Shown: positions 1-8,452 of the stretch, piece after piece | Position numbering within the stretch: position 1 is the stretch's first letter | Layout of the letters: every line of letters begins with the position of its first letter | Assembly (NCBI GenBank): GCA_018700895.1 | Contig: JABIUV010000027.1 | Coordinates: forward strand, 1 to 64,000 | Source: Bacteroidota bacterium | Lineage (GTDB): Bacteria; Bacteroidota; Bacteroidia; NS11-12g; UBA9320 | DNA length: 64,000 bases | Direction of reading: 5' to 3' | Position numbers and translations under genes: made by a program | Notes under the pieces: generated by a model | The model's database searches: none | What the model saw: the letters and a program-made list of their open reading frames with translations, nothing else | Told to the model about the DNA's origin: nothing

Positions 1-473
1 ACTCGTCCTTCCTTACCCGTGCCTGGAATAGTTTCTAGCTGCTGCATTGATATCCCTTCCGTACGAGCTATATTCATTACTAGCGGGGAGTAAAATCTAT
101 TAGTGGCAGTATTCGTTAGTGAAGGAGTGACAGACTCTTTGGCTGCGGATACTGTTTTTTCTATTTCTTGTATAGCAGGTGCTACTGCTTGCGGAGTTTC
201 GGGTGTAATTGCAGTTGGTTGGGCAGTTTCTGCATCGGTAGAGATGATAGCTATGGGTTCGCCTACTTTCACTACATCACCTTCTTCGTATAATTTTTTG
301 ACAAGGGTTCCTGCTTCTATACTAGGTACTTCGCTATCTACTTTGTCTGTAGCAATTTCAAGTACTGCTTCGTCTATCTCTATAGCATCTCCTTCGTTTT
401 TTAGCCACGAGATGATTGTTGCCTCAGCAATACTTTCGCCCATTTTAGGCATTATCAGTTTATACTCTCCCAT
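1..473 (-). CDS. 2-oxoacid dehydrogenase E2 (dihydrolipoyl acyltransferase), N-terminal part
   Basis: The gene reads leftward from an ATG at 473 and runs off the window edge, so only about 157 codons are visible. Residues 1-75 form a lipoyl domain. The motif TDKVDSEV places the lipoylated lysine at K44. A Pro/Ala/Thr-rich linker follows, and from about residue 130 a peripheral subunit-binding domain starts (SPLVMNIARTEG, then a GTGKEGR turn). The protein is the swinging-arm acyltransferase of a pyruvate, 2-oxoglutarate or branched-chain dehydrogenase complex in the cytoplasm. The catalytic domain that would separate these options lies outside the window. A TACTTTTG box at 490-497 is a likely promoter. 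Confidence 0.93.
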   Translation of the reverse strand, partial: MGEYKLIMPKMGESIAEATIISWLKNEGDAIEIDEAVLEIATDKVDSEVPSIEAGTLVKKLYEEGDVVKVGEPIAIISTDAETAQPTAITPETPQAVAPAIQEIEKTVSAAKESVTPSLTNTATNRFYSPLVMNIARTEGISMQQLETIPGTGKEGR

Positions 474-489
474 ACCTTATTATAAGGTG

Positions 490-497
490 CAAAAGTA
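490..497 (-). promoter_or_regulatory. -7 promoter box for the E2 gene
   Basis: TACTTTTG on the minus strand is a full match to the Bacteroidota -7 consensus TAnnTTTG, 16 nt upstream of the E2 start. No clear -33 TTG partner is seen. The motif is short, so a chance match is possible. Confidence 0.5.
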
Positions 498-638
498 CAA
501 TTTTTGGCCGTCTCATTTCTATTTTGAAGATTGTTGAACGGATATATGCTTTGTTTAGACCAATGACGAATTATTCAATTTTGTATTTTTTGCTTAACTA
601 CAGTGTTGTGTGTATTTTGCACCCTAAATATTTTTATT

Positions 639-3560
639 ATGAAGTTAAAATTCTCTTTGCTCCTGGTTTTAGCGTTTGCTTTCTTTACCTCGACTGCTCA
701 AAAAACTGCTACCACCAAGGATGCTAATGGTAATTCTTATACCTATTACTCCAACGACCCTACAAACTCACGCTGGTACACTTTAGATAATGGACTTACG
801 GTTGTTTTAGCTCAGAATAGTGCTAAACCAAGAGTGCAAACACTTATAGCTACAAAGGCTGGTAGTAGCAGTGACCCTGCTGATAATACTGGACTAGCTC
901 ACTACCTTGAGCATATGCTTTTTAAAGGCACGGATAAATACGGAAGCCTTAATTACAAGAAAGAAAAAGTATTGCTGGTCAAGATTGACAAGCTCTACGA
1001 AAAATATAATAGCACTACCGATGAGGCCCAAAGGAAAAAGATTTATCAAGAGATAGACCAAGTAAGTGGCGAAGCTGCTAAGTACGCTATCGCAAATGAA
1101 TATGATAAAATGCTGCAAGGTATTGGAGCTCAGGGGACAAATGCCTTTACTAGTTTTGAGCGTACCGTATATGTGAATGATGTACCTAGTAATCAAGTTA
1201 CTACGTGGTTGGATATAGAGGCAGAACGCTTTAGGAATCCAGTACTACGTTTGTTTCACACTGAGCTGGAGGCGGTATATGAAGAGAAAAATAGAGGCCT
1301 AGACAATGACGGCAGAATCGTATATGAAAAGTTATTTGAGGCGGCTTTCCCTAACCATAACTACGGAAGACAGACAACTATAGGTACTATCGAGCACCTC
1401 AAAAATCCTAGTTTGGTGAAAATTAGAAATTATTATAACACCTATTATGTTCCTAATAATATGGCGGTGATAATGGCAGGTGATATTGATTTGGACAAAA
1501 CATTCTTAGAAATCAAAGACAAGTTTGGCTATATGAAGTCTAAGGAGGTGCCTACAATGACCTTTAAGGATGAACAAGCATTAAAGGAGACAACACACAT
1601 AGAAGTAGTAGGTCCAAGCCAAGAAGGATTGACTATGGGATATCGTGTTCCTGACGCGATGAGCGATGAAGCAGACTTGGTGTACTTAGTAGATCTTATA
1701 TTAGCTAATTCCAGTGCAGGACTTATAGACCTGAATATGGTAAAATCTCAAAAGTGTCTTCAGGCGTATTGTTCTCCGAGTTTACTAAAAGAAAGGGGAT
1801 TACATTATTTTGCTGGCTCGCCTAACGAGGGACAAAGTCTAGAGGAATTGGAGCAGCTCTTCTATAAGCAGCTGGAATTATTAAAAAGTGGTGATTTTGA
1901 TATGGACCTTGTAAAAAGTATTGTACTAAATAAAAAGGTAGATAACATCCGTCAGTTTGATTCATATCAAGGTACGGCTTATGCACTGCTTGACGCATTT
2001 GTAATGAATAACTCTTGGGAAAAAGAGTTAGCAGTAATGGATAAAATGCTGGCTTATACTAAGGAAGATGTAGTGAACTTTGCCAAAAAGTACTACACCG
2101 ATGGTCACGTAGTAGTGTATAAACGCAAAGGAGAGCCGCAAGAACAGGTGAAGGTAGAAAAGCCTGAGATTACCAAAGTTGAGGTAAATAGAGGGAAAAC
2201 GTCTGAATTTGTTACCGATATTCTAACCAGAGAGACAGAGTCTATCACACCACAAAAACTCGATTTTGAAAAAGAAATACAATTCGGTTCGATAGGAGAT
2301 GAGGTACCTGTATGGAAAGTAACAAATGGCGACGAGCAATTATTTAATATGTATTACGTGTTGGATATGGGTTCGCGTCACGACAAAAAGCTAGCAATGG
2401 CCGTGAAGTACCTCAAATTATTAGGTACAGATAAATATTCAGCAGATGAAATAAGTACAGAGTTCTACAAGCTCGCGTGTGATTTTGGTGTGAGTACGGG
2501 TGCTGAGCAAAGTTATGTATATCTTAGTGGACTTGCTGCAAGTTTTGATGATGCTCTAGAACTATTCGAACACCTACTTGCCAATGCACAACCTGATGAT
2601 GAAAAGCTCAATCAGATGATTAGTCAGATGCTTAAGGGAAGGCAAGATGCTAAAACCAATAAGCGTGCAATACAAGGAAGACTGCGACAATACGCTCTTT
2701 ACGGAGCCGAAAATCCAAGCACAGATATTCTTAGAGAGGATCAATTACAAGAACTTTCGGGTGAGGAATTGGTGAAGTACATTCATAATCTTACCAGTTA
2801 TAAGCATAAGATTTGGTATAGCGGTCCTCTTACTATGAGTGATTTTACTACCAAAATGAAAAGCGGACACGCTCTTCCTGATGAGTTTCTTCCTACTCCA
2901 GAGCTCAAAGATTATGAAATGTTAGACAGAGAAGGCAATGAGGTGTTTTTTGCTCACTATGATATGGTGCAAGCTGAGATAATGTGGCTCAAAAAATCAA
3001 GCGAGTATGATGTCAATGAATCTGCACAAATCTCGATGTTTAATGAATATTTTGGTGGCGGTATGAGTAGTATCGTGTTTCAAGAGATTAGAGAAGCTAA
3101 GGCATTGGCGTATAGTACTTATAGTTATTATGCGGGTGCTGGAAAACTAGGTGAGCACAATACTGTAATGGCTTACGTGGGAACACAGTCTGATAAAATG
3201 AGCGAAGCCATTGAAGGAATAAATATTCTCCTTACTGACCTACCGCTTGACCAAAAAACTTTTGATAATGGTAAAAATGCTTTGGTACAAGCATTAGAAA
3301 CTAGCCGTATTCTAAAAAGCTCTATTCTCTTTAACTATGATAACATCTTGAAACTCGGACAAAAAACGGATATGCGAGTTATGAAACGTGAAAAATTGGA
3401 TGCATTAACCATTGATGATGTGACTAAGTTTCATAATGATAGAATAAAGGGTGGTTATACCTACATTGTACTTGGAGATCGATTTAAGGTAGATCTTAAC
3501 TATCTAAAGAAGTATGGAATGGTACAAGAATTATCTTTAGAAGAGCTGTTTGGTTACTAA
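639..3560 (+). CDS. secreted M16-family zinc metallopeptidase (insulinase/PqqL-like)
   Basis: A 973-residue protein with an N-terminal signal peptide (MKLKFSLLLVLAFAFFTSTA). I chose the ATG at 639 because the signal peptide begins there; an upstream in-frame GTG at 603 would put a non-signal stretch in front. The inverted zinc motif HYLEH lies at residues 88-92 (H88, E91, H92). A glutamate-rich ELEAVYEEK stretch at about 209-217 is the candidate third ligand. The two-lobed M16 layout continues, with a second, non-catalytic half after about residue 530. It probably degrades peptides in the periplasm. A TATTTTG box near 612 is one base short of the phylum -7 motif. A strong hairpin follows the stop. 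Confidence 0.93.
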   Translation: MKLKFSLLLVLAFAFFTSTAQKTATTKDANGNSYTYYSNDPTNSRWYTLDNGLTVVLAQNSAKPRVQTLIATKAGSSSDPADNTGLAHYLEHMLFKGTDKYGSLNYKKEKVLLVKIDKLYEKYNSTTDEAQRKKIYQEIDQVSGEAAKYAIANEYDKMLQGIGAQGTNAFTSFERTVYVNDVPSNQVTTWLDIEAERFRNPVLRLFHTELEAVYEEKNRGLDNDGRIVYEKLFEAAFPNHNYGRQTTIGTIEHLKNPSLVKIRNYYNTYYVPNNMAVIMAGDIDLDKTFLEIKDKFGYMKSKEVPTMTFKDEQALKETTHIEVVGPSQEGLTMGYRVPDAMSDEADLVYLVDLILANSSAGLIDLNMVKSQKCLQAYCSPSLLKERGLHYFAGSPNEGQSLEELEQLFYKQLELLKSGDFDMDLVKSIVLNKKVDNIRQFDSYQGTAYALLDAFVMNNSWEKELAVMDKMLAYTKEDVVNFAKKYYTDGHVVVYKRKGEPQEQVKVEKPEITKVEVNRGKTSEFVTDILTRETESITPQKLDFEKEIQFGSIGDEVPVWKVTNGDEQLFNMYYVLDMGSRHDKKLAMAVKYLKLLGTDKYSADEISTEFYKLACDFGVSTGAEQSYVYLSGLAASFDDALELFEHLLANAQPDDEKLNQMISQMLKGRQDAKTNKRAIQGRLRQYALYGAENPSTDILREDQLQELSGEELVKYIHNLTSYKHKIWYSGPLTMSDFTTKMKSGHALPDEFLPTPELKDYEMLDREGNEVFFAHYDMVQAEIMWLKKSSEYDVNESAQISMFNEYFGGGMSSIVFQEIREAKALAYSTYSYYAGAGKLGEHNTVMAYVGTQSDKMSEAIEGINILLTDLPLDQKTFDNGKNALVQALETSRILKSSILFNYDNILKLGQKTDMRVMKREKLDALTIDDVTKFHNDRIKGGYTYIVLGDRFKVDLNYLKKYGMVQELSLEELFGY

Positions 3561-3590
3561 AACCGCACATTCTTTTTAGCAATATAGAAC

Positions 3591-3633
3591 GTAGACCAAG
3601 TTGTAATTCAATAACTTGGTCTACTCGTTTTAG
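3591..3633 (+). terminator. intrinsic terminator of the M16 peptidase gene
   Basis: A perfect 12-bp stem (GTAGACCAAGTT at 3591-3602, AACTTGGTCTAC at 3613-3624) with a 10-nt loop is followed by TCGTTTTA. It starts about 30 nt after the M16 stop. Confidence 0.8.
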
Positions 3634-3676
3634 GCTAAATTGAGATTGAGTAAGTCGTGGGTAACTCGCAGTAGGT

Positions 3677-3862
3677 TCACAGCTTTACAGTTATTTCTCG
3701 TTGATCATACAGGTAAAGTTTTAACGATGCCAGCTGCTGATCGTATTTAACATGTAATGTATGTCCGTAAAAATCAAGGTCATTGGATAATAAAGAATTA
3801 GCGTTGATATTGACGATGAAGCTTATTAGTAATAGTGATAATGTGATTTTGATAAAATTCAT
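3677..3862 (-). CDS. small secreted protein of unknown function
   Basis: A 61-residue product from the ATG at 3862. The first 20 or so residues (MNFIKITLSLLLISFIVNIN) look like a signal peptide, leaving a mature peptide of about 40 residues with no cysteines. I do not recognise it. AAAGGAGG lies 9 nt upstream of the ATG, an unusually strong Shine-Dalgarno for this phylum, and it decides this start over an upstream in-frame one at 3904. The gene follows the broken methyltransferase reading frame by 17 nt, so the two are probably co-transcribed. It could be a spurious ORF, but signal peptide plus Shine-Dalgarno argue against that. Confidence 0.5.
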   Translation of the reverse strand: MNFIKITLSLLLISFIVNINANSLLSNDLDFYGHTLHVKYDQQLASLKLYLYDQREITVKL

Positions 3863-3879
3863 AATTGCTTCCTCCTTTC

Positions 3880-4540
3880 TTACTGAGTATAACTCAAGAG
3901 GCATCCAATTAGTATTGAATTGAGACTGAACACCTCTAATTTAAAAAATTTGTGTTGCAAAGTGATGTGCGTTAGTGATTTAAATTTTTGTGAATGAATG
4001 ACCTTAAATACCTCAGGTAAGTAAGATAGTCGATGATTTGTGGTTATTCTGAAGAATATAATAGACGCTTTTAATTGTATCTCACGCCACCAGCGGTATT
4101 TTGTTTCTGTATTTATCACAAAATCCCCCACATTCAAGGTCCACTTAGCTTGGCAGATCTTATTTAGATGATCTATCTTTTCGATAGTGTTGTTCTCCGA
4201 GAATAAATAGAAAAAGAAGGCCGCATAAACGGCACTGTATTGGTGAGGGAGCAGGAAGTTGGTCAGAGTGAATGAAGGATATACGTTGTCCTTTGGGTAT
4301 ATTGGTTTGAGCAAGTTGAATCATTTTAATGCTTGCCTCCAGATAGTCAATATGTAGATAAGGGCTATGGTTGTATATTGATTTTAGTATACCACCATTT
4401 CCTTCACCAAGTATAAGTAAATGTTCAGTCTTTGGTAGAGTTTCTACAAGTTTAAGCTGAATAGTGGCAAGACTATTGCCAAACACCAATCTTGAAAGGA
4501 TGCTATAAAACCGGACTATTGAGTTGTAGTGGTCTATCAA
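3880..4540 (-). pseudogene. class I SAM-dependent methyltransferase, frameshifted
   Basis: Two overlapping minus-strand frames together make one methyltransferase of about 219 residues. The first frame, from the ATG at 4540, carries the SAM-binding glycine motif LLILGEGNGG (residues 41-50) and a conserved start (SRLVFGNS). Homology then jumps to the other frame, with HQYSAVYAAFFFYLFSEN, GDFVINTE and FFRITTNH. The jump is at a run of three G on the plus strand (4247-4249); removing one base restores a single frame reading QLPAPHQYSAV. This is most simply a recent single-base insertion, or a sequencing error. The substrate is unknown. Confidence 0.75.
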
Positions 4541-4699
4541 TTCTTAATAATAGTAAAAGGCACAGCACCTGTAACTTAGGCCTTAGATTGGCTTTTCTAC
4601 TTTTATGTCAAGTCGAAAATGGTATTATTTTTATGCTCAATATGGTAAGACACTTATTCTGACCTTGCTATGACCGAATGGCCCTTAGTTTTGCAATTC

Positions 4700-5821
4700 C
4701 TAAGCTGTCGTGTTTGCTATCATCATTGGCATAATGAGCATGAGCAATTCTTCATCTTCTACATTAGTACTTGGGAGTATGATTCCGGCTCTACTTGGTG
4801 TAGAAAGTTCTACAATGATGTCAGGCGTATTTAGGTTTTGTAACATTTCAATCAGCAACTTAGAGTTGAATCCTATTTCCATATCCTCGCCTGCATAATC
4901 ACATCCTAATCGTTCTACGGCCTCATTGCTTAGGTCTATATCCTCTGCATAAATGGTCAATTCACTGCCTGTAATTTTTACATTTATTTGGTTTGTTGTC
5001 TTATTACCAAAAATACTAATACGTTTTACTGAATTTAAGAAATCTTGACGATTTAGCGTGAGTTTATTTGGGTTATCCGTAGGAATCACTGCATTATAAT
5101 CTGGATAACGCTCATCTATCAATCTACAGATGAGGATTACATCACCAAATGTGAAGAATGCATTGCTATCATTGAAATCTACTTTAGTCTCTGTATCATC
5201 TTGTGGTAGGTTTGCTTTAAGCAGATTCAAGGCTTTTTTCGGAAGGATGAAATTAGTTTCTACACCAGGCTTCACATCTTTATGTTCGATCTTCACCAGC
5301 CTGTTAGCATCCGTAGCTACAAATACTGCATTGTCCGGGAAAAGCTGAACATAGACACCCGTAAGACTAAGACGTAGGTCATCATTGCCTGAGGCAAAGA
5401 TTGTTTGAGCGATACTGCTGCTCAATACACCCGCTGCCATAGTGAAGCTGTTTTCTGAGGTGCTTTCGGGAACTTTAGGAAAATCATCGGCGTTTTGGCC
5501 GATTAACTTATAACGACCAAATTCAGATTTCAACTCAATAGCATTATTGTCTATAGTGAAGGTAACTGGCTGATTAGGAAGTGCCTTGAGGGTTTCCATA
5601 CACATTTTAGACGGTACTGCCACTCTGATATCTTCGTCGGCTTGCACTTCTAGTGAAGTACTCATAGAAGTCTCCAAATCTGTGCCCGTAATAGTGAGCA
5701 TATTACCTTTTATATCGAATAAAAAGTGATCAAGTATAGGAATAACAGGCTTAGAAACAATGGTACCACTTATTCCTTGTAGCTTATTAAGTAGCTGATT
5801 TGTGTTAACGATAAATTTCAT
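4700..5821 (-). CDS. dnaN: DNA polymerase III sliding clamp (beta subunit)
   Basis: 373 residues, the normal length for the beta clamp. It has the typical N-terminus (MKFIVNTNQLLNKLQGISG), three clamp-fold domains of about 120 residues each, and the conserved C-terminal LLMLIMPMM region that forms part of the clamp. As a homodimer it encircles DNA and tethers the replicative polymerase; it also recruits repair enzymes. It is intact beside the broken methyltransferase gene. A TAAATTTG box about 55 nt upstream is a plausible promoter. The downstream neighbour is not functionally related. Confidence 0.98.
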   Translation of the reverse strand: MKFIVNTNQLLNKLQGISGTIVSKPVIPILDHFLFDIKGNMLTITGTDLETSMSTSLEVQADEDIRVAVPSKMCMETLKALPNQPVTFTIDNNAIELKSEFGRYKLIGQNADDFPKVPESTSENSFTMAAGVLSSSIAQTIFASGNDDLRLSLTGVYVQLFPDNAVFVATDANRLVKIEHKDVKPGVETNFILPKKALNLLKANLPQDDTETKVDFNDSNAFFTFGDVILICRLIDERYPDYNAVIPTDNPNKLTLNRQDFLNSVKRISIFGNKTTNQINVKITGSELTIYAEDIDLSNEAVERLGCDYAGEDMEIGFNSKLLIEMLQNLNTPDIIVELSTPSRAGIILPSTNVEDEELLMLIMPMMIANTTA

Positions 5822-5876
5822 TTCAGTGTACTGATTTTAATAATTGTCAAATAAAATCTAAAACGTAGTGATTTGA

Positions 5877-5884
5877 CAAATTTA
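5877..5884 (-). promoter_or_regulatory. -7 promoter box for dnaN
   Basis: TAAATTTG on the minus strand matches TAnnTTTG exactly and would give a 5' leader of about 50 nt. A TTG about 15 nt upstream of the box is a possible but tightly spaced -33 element. Confidence 0.45.
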
Positions 5885-5950
5885 ATGTGCGAAACTTATC
5901 AATAAAGAGCGACAAATATTTTGCTTTTTTGTGGGTAACTGAGTTGTGGT

Positions 5951-6532
5951 TTACAATAATGCGGCAAATTCTGCCTTGAAAGCTTCTCCCTTATCTTTGG
6001 CGTACATGGTATGAATAGTGGTTGATATTTCAGCATATTCTAGCCCTTCTTCTTTTAATCTAGTATAGGTTTCTTGCATAAGAGCAGGACGTGGCCCCCA
6101 ATTAAACAGAACATCTTGCTCCGCATCCAATGCAATTAACTTGGGAATACTTCTGCCACCATTTGTCAAGAATTGGTCCATGATATCTAGGTTTTCATCT
6201 CGTAGTATAATTGTTAATTCAATGCCTGGATTGAGCTCAGCGAGTTTATGTATCCAAGGTAAGTTTTGAGCAGCATCTCCGCACCAGGCTTCACTTATTA
6301 CAAGCCATTTCTGAGCAGGGAGTGCTTTTACTTTGGCTAATAGCTCTTCATTTATTTTTGCTCGTTTATCCCATCGTTTCATTCGTGATACATTCATACG
6401 GGTATAGTGGATCATGTTTTCTGAATGATTGTTCCCAGTGGTTTTACCTTGTTTGAGAAGTTCGTCTGTCAAAGTTCTATACGCCTTATAGGTGTATGTA
6501 TTTCTATCATTCAGGCTTATATTAAACTTCAT
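5951..6532 (-). CDS. thioredoxin-fold family protein
   Basis: 193 residues with no signal peptide. A thioredoxin-like fold runs from about residue 70 to 165. The active-site position reads SEAWCGDA with a single cysteine, C84, and no second cysteine in CxxC spacing; C84 is the only cysteine in the protein. This matches the thioredoxin_9 type (PF14595) common in Bacteroidota. The cis-proline region GGRSIPKLI is present. With one cysteine it cannot act as a dithiol reductase on its own, so bacilliredoxin-like or non-redox roles are possible. It stands 33 nt upstream of nothing on its own strand except dnaN's distant promoter; the EamA gene lies just behind it. Confidence 0.8.
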   Translation of the reverse strand: MKFNISLNDRNTYTYKAYRTLTDELLKQGKTTGNNHSENMIHYTRMNVSRMKRWDKRAKINEELLAKVKALPAQKWLVISEAWCGDAAQNLPWIHKLAELNPGIELTIILRDENLDIMDQFLTNGGRSIPKLIALDAEQDVLFNWGPRPALMQETYTRLKEEGLEYAEISTTIHTMYAKDKGEAFKAEFAALL

Positions 6533-6565
6533 ATTGCTACTTACGTTAATGAGAGAAAATACTGA

Positions 6566-7429
6566 CTATCTATCTTTTCTAATAAGGAATATCGCGACAA
6601 GAATACAGGCTAAACCTCCTAGTTGGTAAATGGATATTGGCTCATTATCTATAACTCCCCAAAAGAGTGCTACAATAGGAATGAGATAGGTTACTGAGGT
6701 GGCAAATACCGTGTTGGTTTGCTGAATAAGTCTATTAAACATGATGAGACTAATGGAGGTGCCAAAAATGGCAAGGACTAATAAGGCCCCAATGGATTTT
6801 AGATTTTGAGTGTCTGATACATCAAAATCGACTCCAAGATAAAATAAGAGTCCTACTCCGAAAACAGAGATTATGGCAAGTGGAAATGCTGCAACTAGAA
6901 GTGGAGGATAATCGTCTAGTTTTTGCTTTATGATATTTACGTTAATGCCGTAGCAAAATGCGGCAGCAACCGCCAGTAGGGCATAAGAAGCATCAAAATC
7001 TATCTTCTTATTTGCGATTAAGAAAAATGCACCTAATAGACCGAAAACTACACCCCAAATCTTAAGTTTATTAAACCTAACACCGAGGAATAATACACCG
7101 ATGAGTAAGGCAAATAATGGTGTTAGTCCATTTATGGCTCCAGCTAATGAACTGGAAATAACAGTTTGAGCTGCGGTAAACAAAAATGCGGGTATAGCAC
7201 TACCCAAAAAACCGCTAATAATGAAGTACTTTAAATCACCTTTTCTAATTTCGAGCTTATTCCATTTAACAAATGGGAGTAAGGCGATGCCCGCAAAGGA
7301 GATACGCATAGCGGCTACCTGATAACTGGTATATACCTTGAGGCCTTCTTTCATAAGTATGAAGGAGCTTCCCCAAATGAGGGCTAGAATACCAAGAAAG
7401 AGATATGGATTAATGGGTTTGTTTTTCAT
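6566..7429 (-). CDS. EamA/DMT-family membrane transporter
   Basis: 287 residues with ten predicted membrane segments in two EamA repeats. The first begins YLFLGILALIWGSSFILMKEG, the second after about residue 145. The typical DMT motif GSSF and the paired AGxINGLTPLFA region are visible. This family exports metabolites, often amino acids, or acts as a permease; the substrate cannot be read from sequence. It sits 33 nt upstream of the thioredoxin-like gene on the same strand and may share its transcript. Confidence 0.9.
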   Translation of the reverse strand: MKNKPINPYLFLGILALIWGSSFILMKEGLKVYTSYQVAAMRISFAGIALLPFVKWNKLEIRKGDLKYFIISGFLGSAIPAFLFTAAQTVISSSLAGAINGLTPLFALLIGVLFLGVRFNKLKIWGVVFGLLGAFFLIANKKIDFDASYALLAVAAAFCYGINVNIIKQKLDDYPPLLVAAFPLAIISVFGVGLLFYLGVDFDVSDTQNLKSIGALLVLAIFGTSISLIMFNRLIQQTNTVFATSVTYLIPIVALFWGVIDNEPISIYQLGGLACILVAIFLIRKDR

Positions 7430-7501
7430 GTATGAACCTCTAGGCCTTGGAAAGGTTTGTGAGCAATGAATCGTAGGTTGATTTGAATAGAAATATTAAT
7501 G

Positions 7502-7975
7502 TTATTTCTTACGACAAGACCAAGTATAATTAAATCGAGCCACTTCTTCATTACTTTCGTTGTAGGAAATTACGGGCAGGTCTATGCTATCTCCTTCAGA
7601 CGTATTCAATACATGAGTAATGAAGGAATGAGCAGCCTCTCCTTGTTTACACTCAAATCTGATTTTGCCAACGGCTTTTTTAGAGAAACTAGCATTCGTT
7701 TTTACCAATAACATGGAAAAACGTGTTTCCTCATCCAAGTATTGAAATAATAGAAGTCCGGTTGCGAGTTCTGCAGCCATGTGCATAGCTGCAAAGTATA
7801 TCGAGCGAAATGGATTCTGATTTATCCATCCAAACTTTACACATGTTTCGGTTCCCTGTTCATCAAACTTAGTCACTTTTACACCTGCAATATAGGCAAG
7901 AGGTAATTTCTGTAAAAGGAAAAGTCGAATTGAACGAGTTAGTGCCTTTTTGCGAAAATTTACGGCGTTTTTCAT
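7502..7975 (-). CDS. DUF4442 hotdog-fold protein (putative acyl-CoA thioesterase-like)
   Basis: 157 residues matching the DUF4442 family (PF14539), a hotdog fold related to PaaI-type thioesterases. Visible family features are NQNPFRSIYFAAMHMAAEL in the middle (the region equivalent to the helix of the hotdog) and KKAVGKIRFEC in the later strands. The substrate is unknown. It lies 3 nt after the small membrane protein gene, at the end of the topoisomerase IV operon. Confidence 0.8.
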   Translation of the reverse strand: MKNAVNFRKKALTRSIRLFLLQKLPLAYIAGVKVTKFDEQGTETCVKFGWINQNPFRSIYFAAMHMAAELATGLLLFQYLDEETRFSMLLVKTNASFSKKAVGKIRFECKQGEAAHSFITHVLNTSEGDSIDLPVISYNESNEEVARFNYTWSCRKK

Positions 7976-7978
7976 TGT

Positions 7979-8452
7979 TTAATTCAATTGTTCTTTTTCT
8001 TCAGGTGATAGACCGAAGTCCCGAGCTATTTTAGTTTTTAATGGTCTGAAGTACAGGATAAAAACCCCTGCCATAAGCCCGTAAAGTAGCAGATTTAATC
8101 TGCCCGAAAGATAAAACAACACCGCCCCAAATAGTGCAGTACCTGTGAGCATAGCCCATAGTATTACCATGCCAGATTTATACGCTTCTAGTTTTACGGA
8201 GAGTTTTTCATCTTTAGCGATTTGTTTCATTCGTTTATTTATTAAGTACCGTGCACCAAAAAAAGATGCTACTCCTATGATAGGTAGAATTAACTCTAGC
8301 ACCATATAATCTAAAGAAGGGGAAAGTTGCTTCCCACTCTGTACGGTGAGCGTATATAATACTCCCATTGTAATCGCTACAATGAAGCTGATGGTAAGGT
8401 GTACAATCGTCATAGACTTGATTATACCTTTAGTTGTTACATTATTACTCAT
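7979..8452 (-). CDS. small integral membrane protein, unknown function
   Basis: 157 residues with four likely membrane helices, at about 15-33, 47-65, 95-112 and 116-135. A basic cytoplasmic loop lies between helices 2 and 3, and the tail is charged (ARDFGLSPEEKEQLN). I do not recognise a named family. Its ATG overlaps the parC stop by 4 nt, so it is translationally coupled to topoisomerase IV, and the DUF4442 gene follows within 3 nt. The coupling may be accidental operon growth. Confidence 0.75.
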   Translation of the reverse strand: MSNNVTTKGIIKSMTIVHLTISFIVAITMGVLYTLTVQSGKQLSPSLDYMVLELILPIIGVASFFGARYLINKRMKQIAKDEKLSVKLEAYKSGMVILWAMLTGTALFGAVLFYLSGRLNLLLYGLMAGVFILYFRPLKTKIARDFGLSPEEKEQLN

